Shown here: piece by piece, positions 12,763 to 25,500 of the stretch
Numbering within the stretch: position 1 is the stretch's first letter
How the letters are laid out: each line of letters begins with the position of its first letter
NCBI GenBank assembly: GCA_964023205.1
Contig: OZ026833.1
Span: 44,704,441-44,768,440 of the forward strand
DNA from: Lutraria lutraria
Lineage: Eukaryota > Mollusca > Bivalvia > Venerida > Mactridae
Length of the DNA: 64,000 nucleotides
Direction: 5' to 3'
Made by a program: the position numbers and the translations under genes
Notes under the pieces: model-generated
Told to the model about the DNA's origin: nothing
Seen by the model: only the letters and a program-made list of their open reading frames with translations
Database searches by the model: none

Positions 12763-14220
12763 ATGTCATAAAATATGTTATCTCCTGTTTTTGGTTTTTT
12801 CATGTCGCCATGATTTCATCGGTGACAGAAACCAATTTTCTGATGCATTATCTACTTGCATACATAGTATCGAATTATTGTTGATAGCAAGATCAGTTTG
12901 CATGTTCTGTGACCCTGTTCGATTTAAGACTGTCACATGAGAATGTGCACTGGAGTGGAAAAGAATTGACAAATATATAAATATGTATATAAGACACGTG
13001 CGTCCGATATCGCCGTAGATATTTGCGTTTACACCATTAATTGGCAATTATGTTGGTAAAGCTGAAAAGATACGATTATGTAGACAGACATCTACACAAA
13101 CATCCACATCCTTAAAAGCAAAATAAACCTGTCATTAGTTATGAATTACTTCCTATGTTTCTGTCCTACTCTGAATGGTTGATTGTCAATCTAATAGTTC
13201 AACTCTAATTTCCACATTTTCTGTCGCTGCTGTTGATGATGTTCCTGACAACAAGAAAAAATCAAATCACAAAAAGTATTGCTCTAGAAGGCAATTCATC
13301 ATCATTATGTAAATGCAATCATAAGATATAACTGTATAAAACAAAGTTTGGAGACCATTCATTACCATTTTGTTAGTTTAATGCAGGAATCTGACAGAAC
13401 CATTTGACTCTGAAAAAAATGTAGTCATATTTACCGTTACTTGACTAAAGAGTACGCAGGTCGCAAAAACATTCTTCTATGCTTTTTTCATACAATTTTC
13501 TTGTAATAAACTTTACTGTTGGTGCCAAAATGTTGGATTGGTCGGTACCGTAAACGCGATATTTTTCTGGCCAGATAAGCCACGAATTACTTCTTTTTGT
13601 TAAAGTTTGTAAGCGACGTTAAAAGTGTTCAAGTTTTATATCATTTCTATTGTTATGTGTAGAATGCAATAAAGCAGGTTGATTTTATACCTTATGACCC
13701 ATTTCATAATTGAATTTAAGACTTAAGTGTTTGTAATTTAAAATCAATGACCTTATCAAATCAAAAAGCAATTTGATCATCATATAGCACAATTTTAACA
13801 GTAAACACACACTGCTGGAATAATTATAATCTTGCAAGTAATAGAGAAAAAACTAAGCAATACCGTTACTGACATTGCAAAAGCGCTTTTTCACTATAAC
13901 ATCGCTTGATACTACAGCGATCGTTGACATGTCTACTTGTATTGGGACTGCAGTTAATCAAGGTCAGATTTGACACTCAGTAAGACAGATCGTGTTTGCA
14001 AGCGTCACGATGCTTTCAATAAAGATAGGAGGCTTTAGTTGAGAGCAATACATAAGTTTGTATTGTCTCTTGGGTGCAAAATAGACGTTACTCATAGATG
14101 AAAATTCTCATTGTTAAAGTACATTTAGGGTTCAACGCAAGTTGAAAATGTAAGAAAATACTTTTCTGAAGTTCTTACCATATTGAACTGTGTATTGATC
14201 GTAATACTTACAATTCACTG

Positions 14221-14280
14221 TTACGTCACGGTGACGTCAGAACAATTTTCTGTATTACGTCATCAGAAATACTACGTAAT
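14221..14280. promoter_or_regulatory. Cluster of CRE/ATF-like sites
   Basis: TTACGTCA (14221), a perfect palindromic TGACGTCA (14232-14239), ATTACGTCAT (14255) and TACGTAAT (14273) within 60 bases. No gene start is near; the closest gene is the LRR gene ending 1.8 kb upstream. Confidence 0.3.
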
Positions 14281-16152
14281 ATAGATTTAAGCGATGGTCC
14301 CGATGTCTTACCGTAGAACGCACCAAATCACATGGGTTGTTTTAATCGCAATTTATTTCTCAGTCTTAAAACTTCATCGGATTTGAATGTTTCGAGCTAG
14401 GGTCTCTAAATGTTATCCGATATAATTACAACAAGTTGCCAATGATGTTAATTCTGTGAAATACTTTTTGACACATGTGTTGATATGGCTCAGAAATTAC
14501 TTGTTTTATTTAAGTATAGTAAGCGGGGGATACAGGATAATCAGCTTTGGAATCTAAATTTGCTTACCTCAAAAAGTCTAGTAATACAGATAAAATTACG
14601 TGTATAGTATGTATGTATACATCTATCATGTAAATAATGACATAATTAGAACTAGAATACAGGTCTTATCTAATTTACAGTAGTATGTAGAAATCTAGTC
14701 ACATTGATCTACTATGCACAATGATGTTTAATTATTTAATATATTTGTATTTTAAGACCGCGTCGTGTTACTAATATATGATACCATGTCCGTCTGTGTT
14801 TTATTCCATATTGTCAGTATAAACATCGTATTAGCTATATTCTGTTGCAACGTTTATTTGTAATTCTTATAGGTAAAGGTTTTGTTTATCATAGTGTCAC
14901 CCCTATTGAAAGGGCCAGCCAAGTTGGCTTATGAGACACCTTTTTATGTTCACGCAGTACCTGCCGAATCCCTTCTCCTTTTGCTGAGTGTCTGGCTGAG
15001 ATGGGCCTACGGTAACCATTATTCAACTAGCTGGCGGCTCACCAACCGACCGCATCAGTTCTACTCCAGTCTCCACAATATATTGCAAAAATCGCAAAAA
15101 CAGCAAAGTAGATAGATGAATGAATATATTATCACAATAACTTATACCGTGTAACAGCCATACTTATTTCTGTGTTATAATTGTTAAGTTGTATTTCCGC
15201 AATACATAATGATTTCTTGGTATTTGTATTACTGGCTGATGGCGATGAATTGTTATTTTTTATTGTATTTTATTGGATTGTCAATTGAACAACAGTCTGT
15301 TTGACATTTATTATTCAACAGAGAACTTTAAAGCATAGTTTTTTCTAATGACTATTGTGTTTAAATGAAGTCATTTTCATGTATAGCATTTTTATATTAT
15401 TTAGATTCGACTCCATTAGTAAAGAGTTTAAACTGACAAGGGTGGACAACTTATAAGCGACATAAAAGTTTAACACGCACTGCATGTTGAATTTAAAATT
15501 ATGATTAAGATATCGTTCTAGGATTGATTGTAGTCAAAATGAATAACACAAACTTGTAAATTGATAGCATACTATCATAAAATGAATATAAAATCATCTC
15601 GTCCTACGAAGATACTAAGATCGTTGCCAAAATAAAAATGTCACTCATGGGATTCCATAGCGTTAGAACTACTGATCAGGCCTAAAATGCTTTTTTCTTG
15701 TACATTGTCATTAATCAAAGTCATTGTGTCCAAAGTATGTTACTATTGTCACTCCTAGCACATCTTCATTGTAAAATATGGTTGCTGTTTTTAGCATAAT
15801 TTTGTTTTAAGTACAAGTGTGATTTCAAGGACATTGTGTATCAATAAATGATTTCGGAAGCACTATAATTATTTTGTTTTTTATTCTGCTTATGATATAG
15901 TAATTAGTCTGTGTGGCAATGATATATGTAAAATGACTGTGCCAATGGCATCAAAATATCAAGTAGAAAGATTACTTTGAATAACAACTTGTAAGTGTTC
16001 CATGTTCAAGTATATAGTGCATGCTATGTATATACAGTTTAGCATAGTGTAGCTAGTTTATTTGTGTTTTAGTACTATACAGTGCAGCAATTCATTGTGA
16101 AACAACTTACACATTCATAAAAAACAGGTATTAAACAACTTACTAATGTAAA

Positions 16153-16572
16153 AACGCAGTAGGGTCGACATAGCCGCACAATATGGGCTTCTACAACGAC
16201 ACAGGAGCTCCGTGGGCGCACACAGAGATCGCTGTTCGAACGCTATTGGTGTCGGGGTAATTTGCACTGGGATTGTACGGCGTTCTCTGTCATGTCACTG
16301 CGCTTCTACCGCTGTTATACAAATGTCTTCATCACACAATCAGCGCAGTATGAGCGCCATGAAAGCGCAGTGCACGCTGGCATTTTGAAGCGCCGTTAGA
16401 ACGCAGCCAATCGCCAACAAAAACTCCGTTCCTATACGATAGAACCCCGTAAGTGCTCCGTATCAATGCCATGGTCCCTGTAACTACGCCGTGACATGTG
16501 TTCTCACGGCGCTCTTGAACATTTTTTCTATCGCCGTGACAACGCAGTGGAAACGCGGGCTAGTGTTACAGG
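16153..16572. repeat. GC-rich block of degenerate short repeats
   Basis: About 420 bases much richer in GC and CpG than their surroundings. Strings such as AGCGCC, GCCGTGA and AACGCAG recur (AAGCGCCGTTAGAACGCAGC, TCGCCGTGACAACGCAGTGG). No coding frame is supported. Probably a mobile-element-derived repeat. Confidence 0.5.
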
Positions 16573-17303
16573 GTTATTACCTGAGGTAATTGTGATATTG
16601 TATACTTCCATTATTTCCGGACACAGATGTTCAATTCTCATATTTAGAATCTGTCAACAATTGATGTTTTCCCGATTTTCATAACAAGCTACAAATCGTG
16701 ATGTAAGTAAACAAGATTTCTATATCTTAGCACTTACCCTCGGGCTAGAGAAAATTTTGATTCAAATTGACACGACATAGTAACATCATAGAAAACAATG
16801 AGGTTGTCACCGAAAGGTAAGTAAGGCGTGCTACATGACGGAATATTGTCAGCTTCACAAGAGTAGAACTACCCGATCACTAGTTTCAACATTGCGTCGC
16901 CCGAATCTTATAGTGCGGTATCTACAATTTTAAAGGTTTTGAATTTTTTTTTAACAAAATCAATAATATTTTGCGCTATCATCGTGTTTTTTATAGTTGA
17001 ATTTGAATGTTTGTTGGCCGTTTTCTCAAAATGGTATAAATGGAGTTAGCTCATTAATATTCTCAGGCTAATGTATTATTTTATGTGTTACAAGTGCGTT
17101 TATCCATATTCGGGAATTACTTCTTAAACGAATGGATTAGGAGAAACGTTAGATAGACAAAAATAAAAAAAACCTGATACGATTTGTCACTTTCCCTTCA
17201 ACTTCTAGTGTATTGGCAAGATACAAAGTGGTTGATACACGGTATTATTAGCGAGCATCATTTAGCTTTCCTCGGTATATTGAAACTGAACGTAAATAAT
17301 TTC

Positions 17304-17392
17304 GGTGACATAAAGGTGACATAGGAAAATTAACATTCTATTTTTCGCGTGACCACGTAATAAACTATTTCCTATGTCCCTTTTATGCCACC
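17304..17392. repeat. 25 bp inverted repeat hairpin
   Basis: GGTGACATAAAGGTGACATA (from 17304) and its inverse ending ...TATGCCACC at 17392 differ at three positions and flank a 39 bp loop. Small fold-back element. Confidence 0.6.
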
Positions 17393-17587
17393 TTAAATAT
17401 TTCAATAAAAAAGATAAATAATTGCAATACATTAACTTGAAATAAGATTATGAATAAAAGAAATCGGAAAAAATCAATGAAACCTGCAAAATTCGGCGAA
17501 AAACAAGACGCTGCGTTCAATAAACGCATATGACCGCGGTGGCTGTTTGATCTTACCTAGTACGGACGGACAGCGGACAAAGAATTC

Positions 17588-17966
17588 ATTATCAGGGGAC
17601 GCAACGTAATGCAGCGAAAGTTGATAATTAAGCGACGCTTTTGAGAATGTTAGTAAGATGGCGGAGTAAATGTGATCTTTTTTGTGCAAAAATGGATACG
17701 TTTTCGGTAAGTTTGAACATTTTATTACATTACTGGATATAAAGAATATGCGCATCAGGTGGCCGCCGGTTTTAATAAGCTCACAACTTTAGTTCATGAA
17801 CGTAGCTTTTGTGGTTTGGGAGCCAACTCCGGAACAATTTTCGAAGTTGGAAGTTGTGATTTGTCATCGCTGTGATTTCGTTTTTTAGTCCGCCATCTTA
17901 CTAACATTCTCAAAAGCGTCGCTTTATTATCAACGTTCGCTACATTACGTAGCGCCCCCTGCATTA
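17588..17966. repeat. 78 bp inverted repeat with 223 bp spacer
   Basis: 17588-17665 and 17889-17966 are inverse copies with about 10 differences. The shared core is GCGACGCTTTTGAGAATGTT followed by AGTAAGATGGCGGA. Probably a MITE or fold-back transposon. Short open frames over it are not genes. Confidence 0.72.
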
Positions 17967-18722
17967 TATGCCACTACACCATTTGATGCGGAGGGCGAAA
18001 TAATCAACTACGATATTTATAGTTATCTCACCATTCCGTTAACATGTCCTTGTGATATAATTATCACTGTAAAAGATATTGAAGTTTTTATCTTTATATT
18101 GAATTTATCTTTCCGATTTATCACATTTCGGAGACAAATTTAGCACAAAGAAAGATAATTTGATCACATGACAGGCGTCAATGTCTCTAGGAAAGAGATA
18201 TCATTCAGATAATCTCCCTTTAATGTATTTTTATAATGCGTATAATGCAATATTCATGTCAATTTAAGAATAACGACTAATCGTGATTTTAGACTAGCAT
18301 TATATCTACAGATAACTGGCCTCTGTATTGTCGTGATTATAAAATCACTAGATACAAGCATCCGGAATATGTAACTTATTTGTATTCATCTACATTTGTT
18401 AGGTTTAATGCTGGTTTTATTATGGCGCATCGACAACTAATGGTCACGTAGCGTTAAACAAACGGATAAGTAACAAGTATTATCCACGTGTCTTGAATGA
18501 AAAGCTGTCATAATTTTGGAGAGAAAGATGTCCAGAGATTAATATACTGAAGGTCAGTGAAAAAATGGAACGGTGTAGTCATATGGGTGCGCCTATTCCT
18601 GGGAACTTCACTACACCCGTTAACAGTCTAGAATTTTAAGTCCAAAGTGAAATGAGATTTTACTAAGGTGTTAACTATATGATATACCCCATAAATATAA
18701 CAAACCATGATCTGCCCCACCC

Positions 18723-18795
18723 CAGAGTCCTTCCCCCTGTATCCGCCCCAGGGTCCTTCCCCCTGTATCCGCCCCAGAGTCCCGCCACAGGGTCC
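18723..18795. repeat. 26 bp C-rich tandem repeat
   Basis: Two full units (18723-18748, 18749-18774; CAGAGTCCTTCCCCCTGTAT plus CCGCCC) and a third partial, diverged unit. Strong strand bias for C in an AT-rich setting. Confidence 0.75.
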
Positions 18796-21213
18796 TATCC
18801 CGAGTCAAACCTAATTTTCAGATAATCACTTTGAGATATTATAAAAAGATATCTGGGTTTCCAAAATGTTAATAAACTATTTTGTTTTAAGCATTGATAG
18901 TGGGATAAACTAGATTTAACCGCAGTTTTACGAACACCCAATCTTTAGGCTATTACTGGTCACGTTAGCCTTCAAAATGATATTTACTTGACCTATAGCA
19001 GCCGTGCAAAGAATGTTTACCCTCTTCAAATATTTCTTAAACGTTTCATGTTGACAATTTATAGCGTTTACTGGGGTTATCGAATTCAAATAAAACTCAA
19101 TGCGTTTTGTTGATATATGCAGATAAGAGTTTATAAGTATTTCTCCTTTTCACAAATATTTCCTTTTAGTCTTATGTGTTTGTAAGTTATCGCCCGTCAT
19201 TTTAACCGAACTTTTATTTACGAGTGAAGTTAAATATTCGCTCCGAAGCTTATTGGTATAGTACTGAACTGAACGTCAGTTAATATTGATAATACTTCGT
19301 AAGATGCGGGTATTTTAGAGGTGGATATAAATCCCGTACTAACACGGTCAGCAGACAAACTGTTCAATGACAGGTACGGCTTAACAACCCGTATTGAATG
19401 TGAATGAACTATAGAGAGTCATACAAGCGCTGGAGATTTCCATCTCTCTGTAGTTCTAGTTAACAGCTCATTGCTATAGAAATTCGTTGCGTTCTGAATG
19501 GATTAATGGACATTTTCTGGATAACGCAAAACTCAACGAATGAACAAGGTATGTTTTCTATGCATAGTTCTACATTTTGTTTGTTGTTCTAAACCGCGAG
19601 CATATTTAACGTAATTATCATGCTCACGTCGTAATTTGGAAAGCATGAAGTGTCTACTACATGTATGTGTTATTTATCCACAAAAGAACTTTGAGAAGAT
19701 AGGTATTAATTATTAATAAGACACTCGTGTAAATTATGTTCATTTGTGTTCCTGGAGTGACATAATGGTGCTTGTCAATCGATTTTGATTGAGTTAAACG
19801 TGATAAAAGACCCATTAATCAGCATTATTGAATAAATTAATAAACTATGTGAGCTCACAAAAAAGTCAGGCCGACATTTGTCGTGCACTACTACGTGTAT
19901 GTCATAAATGTGTATGGCTTGTACACGTGTAAGTACATACAACTCTTCAGTTACCACGTGTTTTCACGTGTCTTGCAAATCAATTGCACGGAAGCAGCAC
20001 ATGCTTAACTTTTTCGGGTAGGTACTACATTCCCGGGTCTCTAATGTGAATGGACTTACGTAAAATATAAATGAATACATTTTAACCGTGCTTTTATTAT
20101 TAAGCTATAGACGTTAATCATTAAGTAATGTATTGAAACGATTATCGGAGTGAACTCGCCAATACAAAATTTTAATGTACAAACAATCTTATATAAATTA
20201 AGAGACTATTTTGTGGTGCTGTTGTTAATTATAAACGTGGAATTCTGGATAGAAATAAAGATGAAAGAATATCTAAAATATGTGACAAATGAATAATACA
20301 TATTTTATCGTTTAAGTCGTCGTGTAGTTTGGTTACAGTTTATGTATTGGTTAACAAATCATAATTCCAAAAAAGCACATGTCTGTTAGATATAGTTAAG
20401 TGAACTATGAAAATAATTCAACGTTTAACTGAATACGAATATAGACCCCATGGTTATATAACACAAGAGCAGTCTCCGAGCTCAATTATCAATTCCAATC
20501 TCAGAGTGTTATTGTTGAAAAGACAGGCAGATTATACAAGATCATTTTTATAAGACACAACATCTTATTTATAGTCGGTTAACATATTAACGAATATGAT
20601 ACATATTCATATCAATCATGCTCTCAAACTTATGTAATAATTATAGCGTCATTGTCTAATAACCACTTTTAAAACTAAAAGACAAGATATGAGCTTTGAG
20701 CTCGGATACCGATAATACGTTTTATAACCTCAGGGTCAGGACATCGCAGGCAAGGTTTCAGGCTATATAGCTGTGAATTATGGTAAACCATTCAAGTATC
20801 GTCCACACTGGGTGATAAATGAATCTCGGGACTACAATATGTGTCTTATAATTATTCAATCACAGAATGACAAATGTGTGTCAGGGATGATATATAATTG
20901 ACGTCTCCGGGGGCTTTATTTATATCCAGGATTACAAAAAGGCGAAAAAAGCTCACAAAAATGTAACACGGCTTTAAAAAAGCCTCTTAACTTTATACGT
21001 AGATTCTTACATATTAATGGATTAACTCCAATTTAAAACAGTCGAACCTAGTATAGTGACTCAGTGAACGGTTTGTTTATTTTGTTAGTTAAGTGGGTTT
21101 TGGGTTATAAATAAATCAATGCGCGAAAAGGGTTTTGTGTCGCAACTTGAGACAAGTAAACGCAAGGAATACCCGGTGTAAACCAATACATGTATGTTTT
21201 TAGCTTTTACGAT

Positions 21214-21391
21214 TTACATCAAATGTTCATTTTCTGATTTTATGTGTTCTGTCGAAACACCAGTAAGATAATGCTGGTGTTCTTCCTCATTAAGAAAGCT
21301 TAAAGAAGCGGCAGCGATTGTAGATTTCTTACTAGCCGTAATATTGGTCCGCTTGTGCAGTGTGTACTCGTGATGCAGTCGTTCTTCGAAA
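21214..21391 (-). CDS. Possible terminal exon on the minus strand, unrecognised
   Basis: On the minus strand an acceptor (AACTTGTCTTAG) precedes 58 open codons and a stop. The peptide has a charged, varied composition (RLHHEYTLHKRTNITASKK, then SLSFLNEEEHQHYL). Base composition is richer in GC than the flanks. No family is recognised and no upstream exon was found. Confidence 0.25.
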
Positions 21392-22370
21392 CTAAGACAA
21401 GTTAGAAGACAGGTTTTATATTCTATTAAGATTAAAAAGCCAATAATTAAAAAAAAGTTGTCTCTGATTGAGTACGAAATTGGGACTAGCACTAATTTTT
21501 TAACACAGTTCCGTGGTATACATTTAACATCGCTCTGTCATGACCAATAACCACACTATACCCATGTGGGTACTCTGGTCACTTCTGATGTCGGAATTTG
21601 CATAAATATGTCAATGTTAGCAATCGCAGTCTGCCTTATGAAAAAAAAAACCTAATACAACACAATATGTATTGTCGATTTCCATTACGGTACGAACGGT
21701 AGACCGTCAATTCGAGACTATGTAAACATCATCAAAATAGCTTGGTGTCGGATGAGTGAATCTATAAGCATCAGCCTGACTTGAACAATACTACACACAG
21801 CATTGGATTAACCTAAATTTAAATTGTTTACAAATGTAAGGTTTTGGGGCATGTGGGTTTTTTGTTTACTTTTTACCATCATTTTCTCGTCTGACTATCA
21901 CAGTTTTTACTATCTTTTATCACACAATCTAGCAGTCAGGGTTTTTTGCTAGCAATCACGAACAACGTATACGATAAAACTCACGTTTTGTTTACACCTG
22001 TCACTACGATGGAGAAGGCCAAGAATCGAATCCCGAATTTATTTCAGACAGGATTATCAATTTGAAATTCCACGTGTGCAAAACGATTCTCTACCTGTAT
22101 GTATTAGATAACTTGTGTATAATTCTTTGTTTAAAATATATGTCCGTTGTTTATTTCTGTTTTCTTTTTTATTTTAAACTATTTTGACATTTTATATTTG
22201 TATTTATGTGTGTAGATATTGTACTATGTACAAGTCTGAATAAAATATCTGTATGTATATCTGATAGCTTATTTGTGAATGACGAATTTTGTGATTTTAT
22301 GCGTGTTTCGTCCTCTGCAGATATGTCATTTGCGTTGTTTGTCCATTTTGCTAAAACATCGGGATCACAA

Positions 22371-22530
22371 GAAAAAAGTCGAGGCGTGTATCGGTGCTTT
22401 ACACCAGGCACGACAAAAAGAGTACGGATATAAATGCCCGGTTCTCCTATATATTTCCCCCTCTCTCTGTCTCTGGGGCGGCCCTGAAATGACCATAGCT
22501 GTCGAATGGGCCGTTAAACAACAGATAAAA
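22371..22530 (+). mobile_element. SINE family B, 5'-truncated copy
   Basis: Begins at the core (GCGTGTATCGGTGCTTTACA), followed by the CT-rich block and a 3' part ending GCCGTTAAACAACAGATAAAA. The tRNA-like head is missing. Four overlapping short open frames here are products of the repeat. Confidence 0.7.
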
Positions 22531-25500
22531 AACCCAACAACTTTGGGGTTTGTTTCTCACGCATGTGTAAATGAATAGGGGATTTTGTCCGGGAAGTTTT
22601 CGTCTGTACTTATCGCTTTTGTTGTGAGTGATTGATATTTTGCGTATCCTTGAAGCAGCGAACAATCGCATGCTATATTATTTCATCATTAATTTTATAC
22701 CACTGTCTCTCCTTGTCGACTTTATTATCCGCCGTAAATTACGGTATTATATTGCTGTGTAAAAACTTGCTCTATTCGTTATTTTATGATAGACGTTATT
22801 GAACAGGAAATAGCAGAAAAGGATAATAATACTTTCATTCAGACATTTAAATACAATGCTATACTGTCTGATCTCTTTCTAATCCCGTGTCTGAGAACAA
22901 TATATGCATACATGATTATTTGTAATTGCACACTAATAACTTAAAATTGCATCTCAGAATACTTGTCTCAAAGTAGTATTAAAAATGCTATGCTCAGTAT
23001 GTTATTTTTATTCAGTCATATTGTCGTCTAACCTTGCACATACAACATATGTTAAGTCTAACCAATTCGTCCTTATTTAAATTATCTGTCTAGTTTCTTT
23101 AATAATAGTCGTGATTGTTGTTATAATCGTAGTTTACGATTAGGTTGTATTACACAGATGGTCGTTAACTCGAGTTTGTCTCATGATGTTGAATTTATCA
23201 TTCTTGTTATTATATCATGATCTTTCATGCATTTCCATTCTGAAGTGATTTTTTTTTCAAATCTGAAGATGGCCATGGAGGAAAACAGTACAATTCTAAT
23301 GTAATCCTTTTTTAAAATAAATTGGCTTTTGCGAACAAACATTACCAAAAGGAATAGAGGTGTACAGTTAACTTTAATTCTTGGATGTCATTGGTTGGCC
23401 ATATTTATAAATGCGATGTTAAAATTGACCCTTTTCCACATGATGGCACTTGTTTGTCTGTTTAAATAATTACCTCTGTATAGTCATCTATTACATAAAA
23501 TTCATATTGACTTGTAATACGCAAATTGAGATTTGGAAATATTCTTATGTACTCGACAGAAGTCTCAATTTTCAAATCCAATCTTTACTAACTTTGATTA
23601 GTAGTCATATGTATAATGTTGTTTTTCATGTTATTTAGATTTATTTTATCTTAATAATTATCGCACATACATAATTACATGTATACGAATGATTGTGCAA
23701 TCGTACCATAACTATGGTCAAACTTGTCCTAGACACCAAGAACATGTAACGACGAGTACATTTATTTCCTGGGACATTCGTCATCGAGTGTTTATGGTCC
23801 CTGACCAGATATCACTAACCCATTATAGCTGTAAGATCAAATCCCATCCGAGGCCCAACAAAATTCCCCTGCGTGGAAGCAGTCCAGCCAGCGGTTTTCA
23901 GCCCTTCAATAAATCTTGAAAGTTCGCCAATTGTTTGTATATATCATTCCAGTATTTCCAATTCGTGTATTCAACATACATAGTTAACTGTTAGTAAAAA
24001 ACCATCACCAATAAAGTATATTTCATTCAAACGGTGGTGTCCTTGTATACACTGTAAATTGAGATTATCCATGCATACAGCGATACCTGAACCTACCCTC
24101 ATATTTAACTTTATGTTGATAAGTAAATACAAACGAACACTCAAACACTTGATATACTGTTCAAATGAACTGAACACTGATCAAATATTTCAATATATTT
24201 TTTTTTATTTCACCATCATAATTTATCATTCTGACTCATAATTGTACATATCATGCATGGTGGAAAATTTACTGATATGATCCTTGTCCGTCTCATAGTT
24301 CGATCTGCGAGTATTTTATCCGAGGCAACTGCACTTTCAATCACTGCACTAAGTTGTCGTTCGTTAACCCCGACTTTGCCAATGTCTTAAATGTAGTTCA
24401 AAACATGCGTCCGAGTCTCTGACGTCTCCACCTAATGCACAAAATCACGTTTTAGTTTTTTTTTCAATGTACATTTGTTGTCATAATTTACTGGTATCAC
24501 TATTGCGTTAACTTCTGTGATTTGTTTCCATTTATGCGATTTGACTCGTGACCTAAATACCGAATGTAAACAAACACCTTCCGCTTGAACATTAAAACAT
24601 TTTCTTTGAGTTTCTGGTAAATCATAACATCTTTTGTTTGCGATGTATAGAACGAAAAAAATGTTTTATTTCCCATGTTCCATTTGCGGCGTTAGTTCTT
24701 GATTTACAAGAATCTAGTAAAAACCTGAGAGGAATAACGACTTAGAAATTGAAGCGCTTTAAGCCACACTAACGTTCGCATTATTCTGACTGGATGCATC
24801 TTCGTTCATTGTTCAGGAATAATATCTTGAATATAGGAATATTCGTTTGAGATTGAAAGATCATATCTTAGTGGGTTCACATAAACAAACACGATCACAA
24901 TAACACATAATGCTGTAGCTACCGTTTTATCAATGTGAAGCTGCTATATGAGTTTAATAATGCATACAGTCGGTCAAAGATGCTAATATGTGAACAAACT
25001 ACATTTACACGTCAATCAATGTACAAGCTTTTTCTATGAGGTTTAATGGTTCAACGTCACATCAGCATCCGGTGCCAATTGGCATCTTTTTCAGCTTTAA
25101 AAGGTAGAGGAAGTCTCACGGCATTAACCTGGCTAGAACCATCTATTGTGCCTTATGTTTTCTAGGCAGCTTCCCCACATGTGAAATTTGTAAGGACCCC
25201 TGTGGAATCCACACTTCAGTTGGTGACTTAAAAATATCTTAATATAGTGTTTCCTTTTCATAATGTGTCAAACCACATCTACTAAAGCGTTTCTAAATGT
25301 AGCTCCCTTTATTAAAATGAGTCATTTACAGGTGAGTTTTCACAATGACAGACAAATATCTTTTCACACTCACAGACATTCATCTAGGCACAAAAATAGA
25401 AATTTCGAAATTTGTGGAAGAAACTTTCTCTAAATAGTTGGACTGTGCTTCAAAATTAATGGCAAGTTTGCCCGTAATAATAACTCCCTGTTTGAACAAA

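Noticed and set aside
12778..13047. 89-codon minus-strand frame with a signal-like start, just after the LRR gene
   Set aside because: Abuts the LRR poly(A) region, has no domain and could easily be chance.
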